Positions 43,839-44,950 of a stretch of 44,950 bases of DNA are shown here, one piece after another. Within the stretch, counting starts at the first letter, position 1, and every line of letters begins with the position of its first letter. Both the position numbers and the translations under genes were made by a program. The notes below the pieces were generated by a model that was not told where the DNA came from, searched no databases, and worked only from the letters and a program-made list of their open reading frames with translations. Source of the DNA: Rhodocyclaceae bacterium (GTDB lineage: Bacteria; Pseudomonadota; Gammaproteobacteria; Burkholderiales; Rhodocyclaceae); contig WBUF01000014.1 of the NCBI GenBank assembly GCA_008933825.1, forward strand, positions 1 to 44,950. The letters run 5' to 3'.

Positions 43839-43929
43839 GCGGTCTGCGGCGCGCTTGCTGCGGCGCGTCTTTATTTTGGAGCGCCGAGGGCGTAGGCTGG
43901 TCTTCCAAAAAATATTCGAGGAGACAGCC

Positions 43930-44457
43930 ATGGCCAGCGCCCAACCGATCGGCACGCTTGCCGAATGCTATGCCAGCGCCCTCGCCATCGAGCGCGAGGC
44001 GGCCGCGCGCAGCGCACAGTTCGCGGAGTTCCTGGAGGACCACGGCGCCCAGTCGGCGGCGGAGTTGTTCCACAAGCTGGCGCGCTTCGAGCGGCAGCAC
44101 GTCGAGGAACTCGAGCGCCGCACCGCCGGCATGCCGCTGCCCGCGCTGAGGACGTGGGAATTCAGCTGGCTCGACGACGCTCCCGCGGAGCAGGTCGACC
44201 ACCAGTTCGTCTTCCATCTGATGACGCCGCACGACGCGCTCGCCATCGCGCTGGGCGCCGAGAAGCGCGCTCACGCCCTTTACGAGCAAGCCATCGCCGC
44301 CAGCTACGATCCGGAAGTCAGGCGCCTGGCACGCGAACTGGCCGCGGAGGAATCCGAGCACATCGGCTGGCTGGAGGACGCGCTCAGGAAGGCGCCGGCC
44401 CCGCTCATCGCCGGCGAGGACCGCGAGCCGCTGTTCATTGCCTCGTCTTCCCATTGA
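43930..44457 (+). CDS. Ferritin-like/rubrerythrin-type di-iron protein
   Basis: A 175-residue four-helix protein. Candidate iron ligands: Glu in LAIEREAAAR (helix 1), E..H in FERQHVEELE (helix 2), Glu in GAEKRAHALYEQ (helix 3) and E..H in AAEESEHIGWLE (helix 4), the pattern of rubrerythrin-like erythrins without a rubredoxin domain. It may reduce peroxide or handle iron. Its last 23 nt overlap the convergent gene at 44435. Confidence 0.85.
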   Translation: MASAQPIGTLAECYASALAIEREAAARSAQFAEFLEDHGAQSAAELFHKLARFERQHVEELERRTAGMPLPALRTWEFSWLDDAPAEQVDHQFVFHLMTPHDALAIALGAEKRAHALYEQAIAASYDPEVRRLARELAAEESEHIGWLEDALRKAPAPLIAGEDREPLFIASSSH

Positions 44458-44917
44458 TGAAGGCCACCGGAAACACCGCTTCCGCCGCCGCGTGCTTCAG
44501 TGGCGCATTCTGATAATCTGGCATGTGCGGCGCCGCAGTGCCCGAGGCCGCCATCAGCTTGCCGATCAGCACCTGGATCTGGTCGGAAAACCATGAATCC
44601 TCGAAGCGCGTCGGCAGGAAACGCAATTCCCTGACGCGCTCGGGGATATCGGCCGCCTCGACCACGTCGTCGGCGGCATAGGCCCCGGCGAAGAAGCGCC
44701 CGGCAAGGAAGCGCAGGAACCAGCCGCCCTTGCCGTCGGCGGCCAGCACGAAGACGCGCGCGCCCGAAGGCTGTGCGTCGTCCTCCTCCTCGAATACCGG
44801 ATGCACGGCGAAGGCCGCGGCGCCGCGCTGCAGGACGTAATGGACGGCCTCGTCGAAGGACAGGCGCTTGTCCTCGAACAGGGGCTGGACATTGTCGGGA
44901 TTTTCTTCTGTGGTCAT
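44435..44917 (-). CDS. Uncharacterised acidic protein
   Basis: A 160-residue protein I do not recognise. It starts MTTEENPDNVQPLFEDKRLS and contains FDEAVHYVLQRGAAAFAVHP, FFAGAYAADDVVEAADIP and TRFEDSWFSDQIQVLIGKL; no signal peptide or membrane helix. ATG 44917 is chosen because GGAG lies 9 nt before it; a further ATG at 44932 has no such site. Composition and codon use look like those of its neighbours, so it is probably a real gene. Confidence 0.72.
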   Translation of the reverse strand: MTTEENPDNVQPLFEDKRLSFDEAVHYVLQRGAAAFAVHPVFEEEDDAQPSGARVFVLAADGKGGWFLRFLAGRFFAGAYAADDVVEAADIPERVRELRFLPTRFEDSWFSDQIQVLIGKLMAASGTAAPHMPDYQNAPLKHAAAEAVFPVAFINGKTRQ

Positions 44918-44950
44918 GTCTGAATTCTCCATCGGGTTCGAGTAAGCTAG

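Noticed and set aside
43848..43880. GC-rich run before T-rich bases after the Sel1 gene as a terminator
   Set aside because: It consists of direct repeats (TGCGGCGCG), not an inverted repeat, so no stem forms.

Overview
The window reads as a chromosomal segment of a GC-rich betaproteobacterium, most like the Rhodocyclales and their relatives. The clues are an MSHA-type pilus cluster, a granule phasin, KdsD/LptC/LptA, GlnS, pyruvate phosphate dikinase, and dense gene packing with many 4-nt ATGA overlaps. This placement is inference; there is no rRNA, and I see no tRNA gene.

Layout. Bases 1-14100 hold a type IV pilus (MSHA-like) region. It contains a TPR protein (cut by the window edge), an MshE-type ATPase, an MshG-type platform protein, a PilM-PilN-like fusion, PilO-like and PilP/MshK-like proteins, a very large minor pilin with a lectin-like C-terminal domain, a second minor pilin, a class III adenylate cyclase, a membrane histidine kinase, and a major-pilin-like gene behind a good sigma-54 promoter. 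A decayed DUF433/DUF5615 toxin-antitoxin pair interrupts it.

Bases 14100-17250 are an accessory patch. It has a DUF4258/DUF2283 pair, two divergent GSU2403-type nucleotidyltransferase-fold genes and the remnant of a third. Each of the three is followed at its 3' end by the same short repeat. Both intact genes have a consensus-like promoter with an inverted repeat over the -10.

Bases 17270-29740 are core genes: a Kef-type K+/H+ antiporter, kdsD-lptC-lptA plus an enoyl-CoA hydratase, an EamA transporter, a phasin, and a leftward operon crcB-hrpA-EI24-cinA-like. hrpA carries a REP-type palindrome translated in frame.

Bases 29780-34175 form a metal-stress locus: an ECF sigma factor, a zinc-type anti-sigma factor, the bufferin operon bufA-bufB-bufC-bufD (DUF2282, MNIO/DUF692, DUF2063, DoxX), then dsbB. 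The sigma gene and bufA share a promoter-like motif, TGTAAG-N17-GGTCT, which predicts autoregulation and control of the bufferin operon by this sigma factor. This is the most coherent regulatory system in the window.

Bases 34186-44950 hold glnS, whose stop codon was remodelled by a 630-bp IS630-type derivative; a hemolysin III protein; a VOC protein; a small lipoprotein; a membrane protein of the YEATS-associated type; ppdK; a glutathione S-transferase; a Sel1-repeat protein; a ferritin-like protein; and an unrecognised acidic protein.
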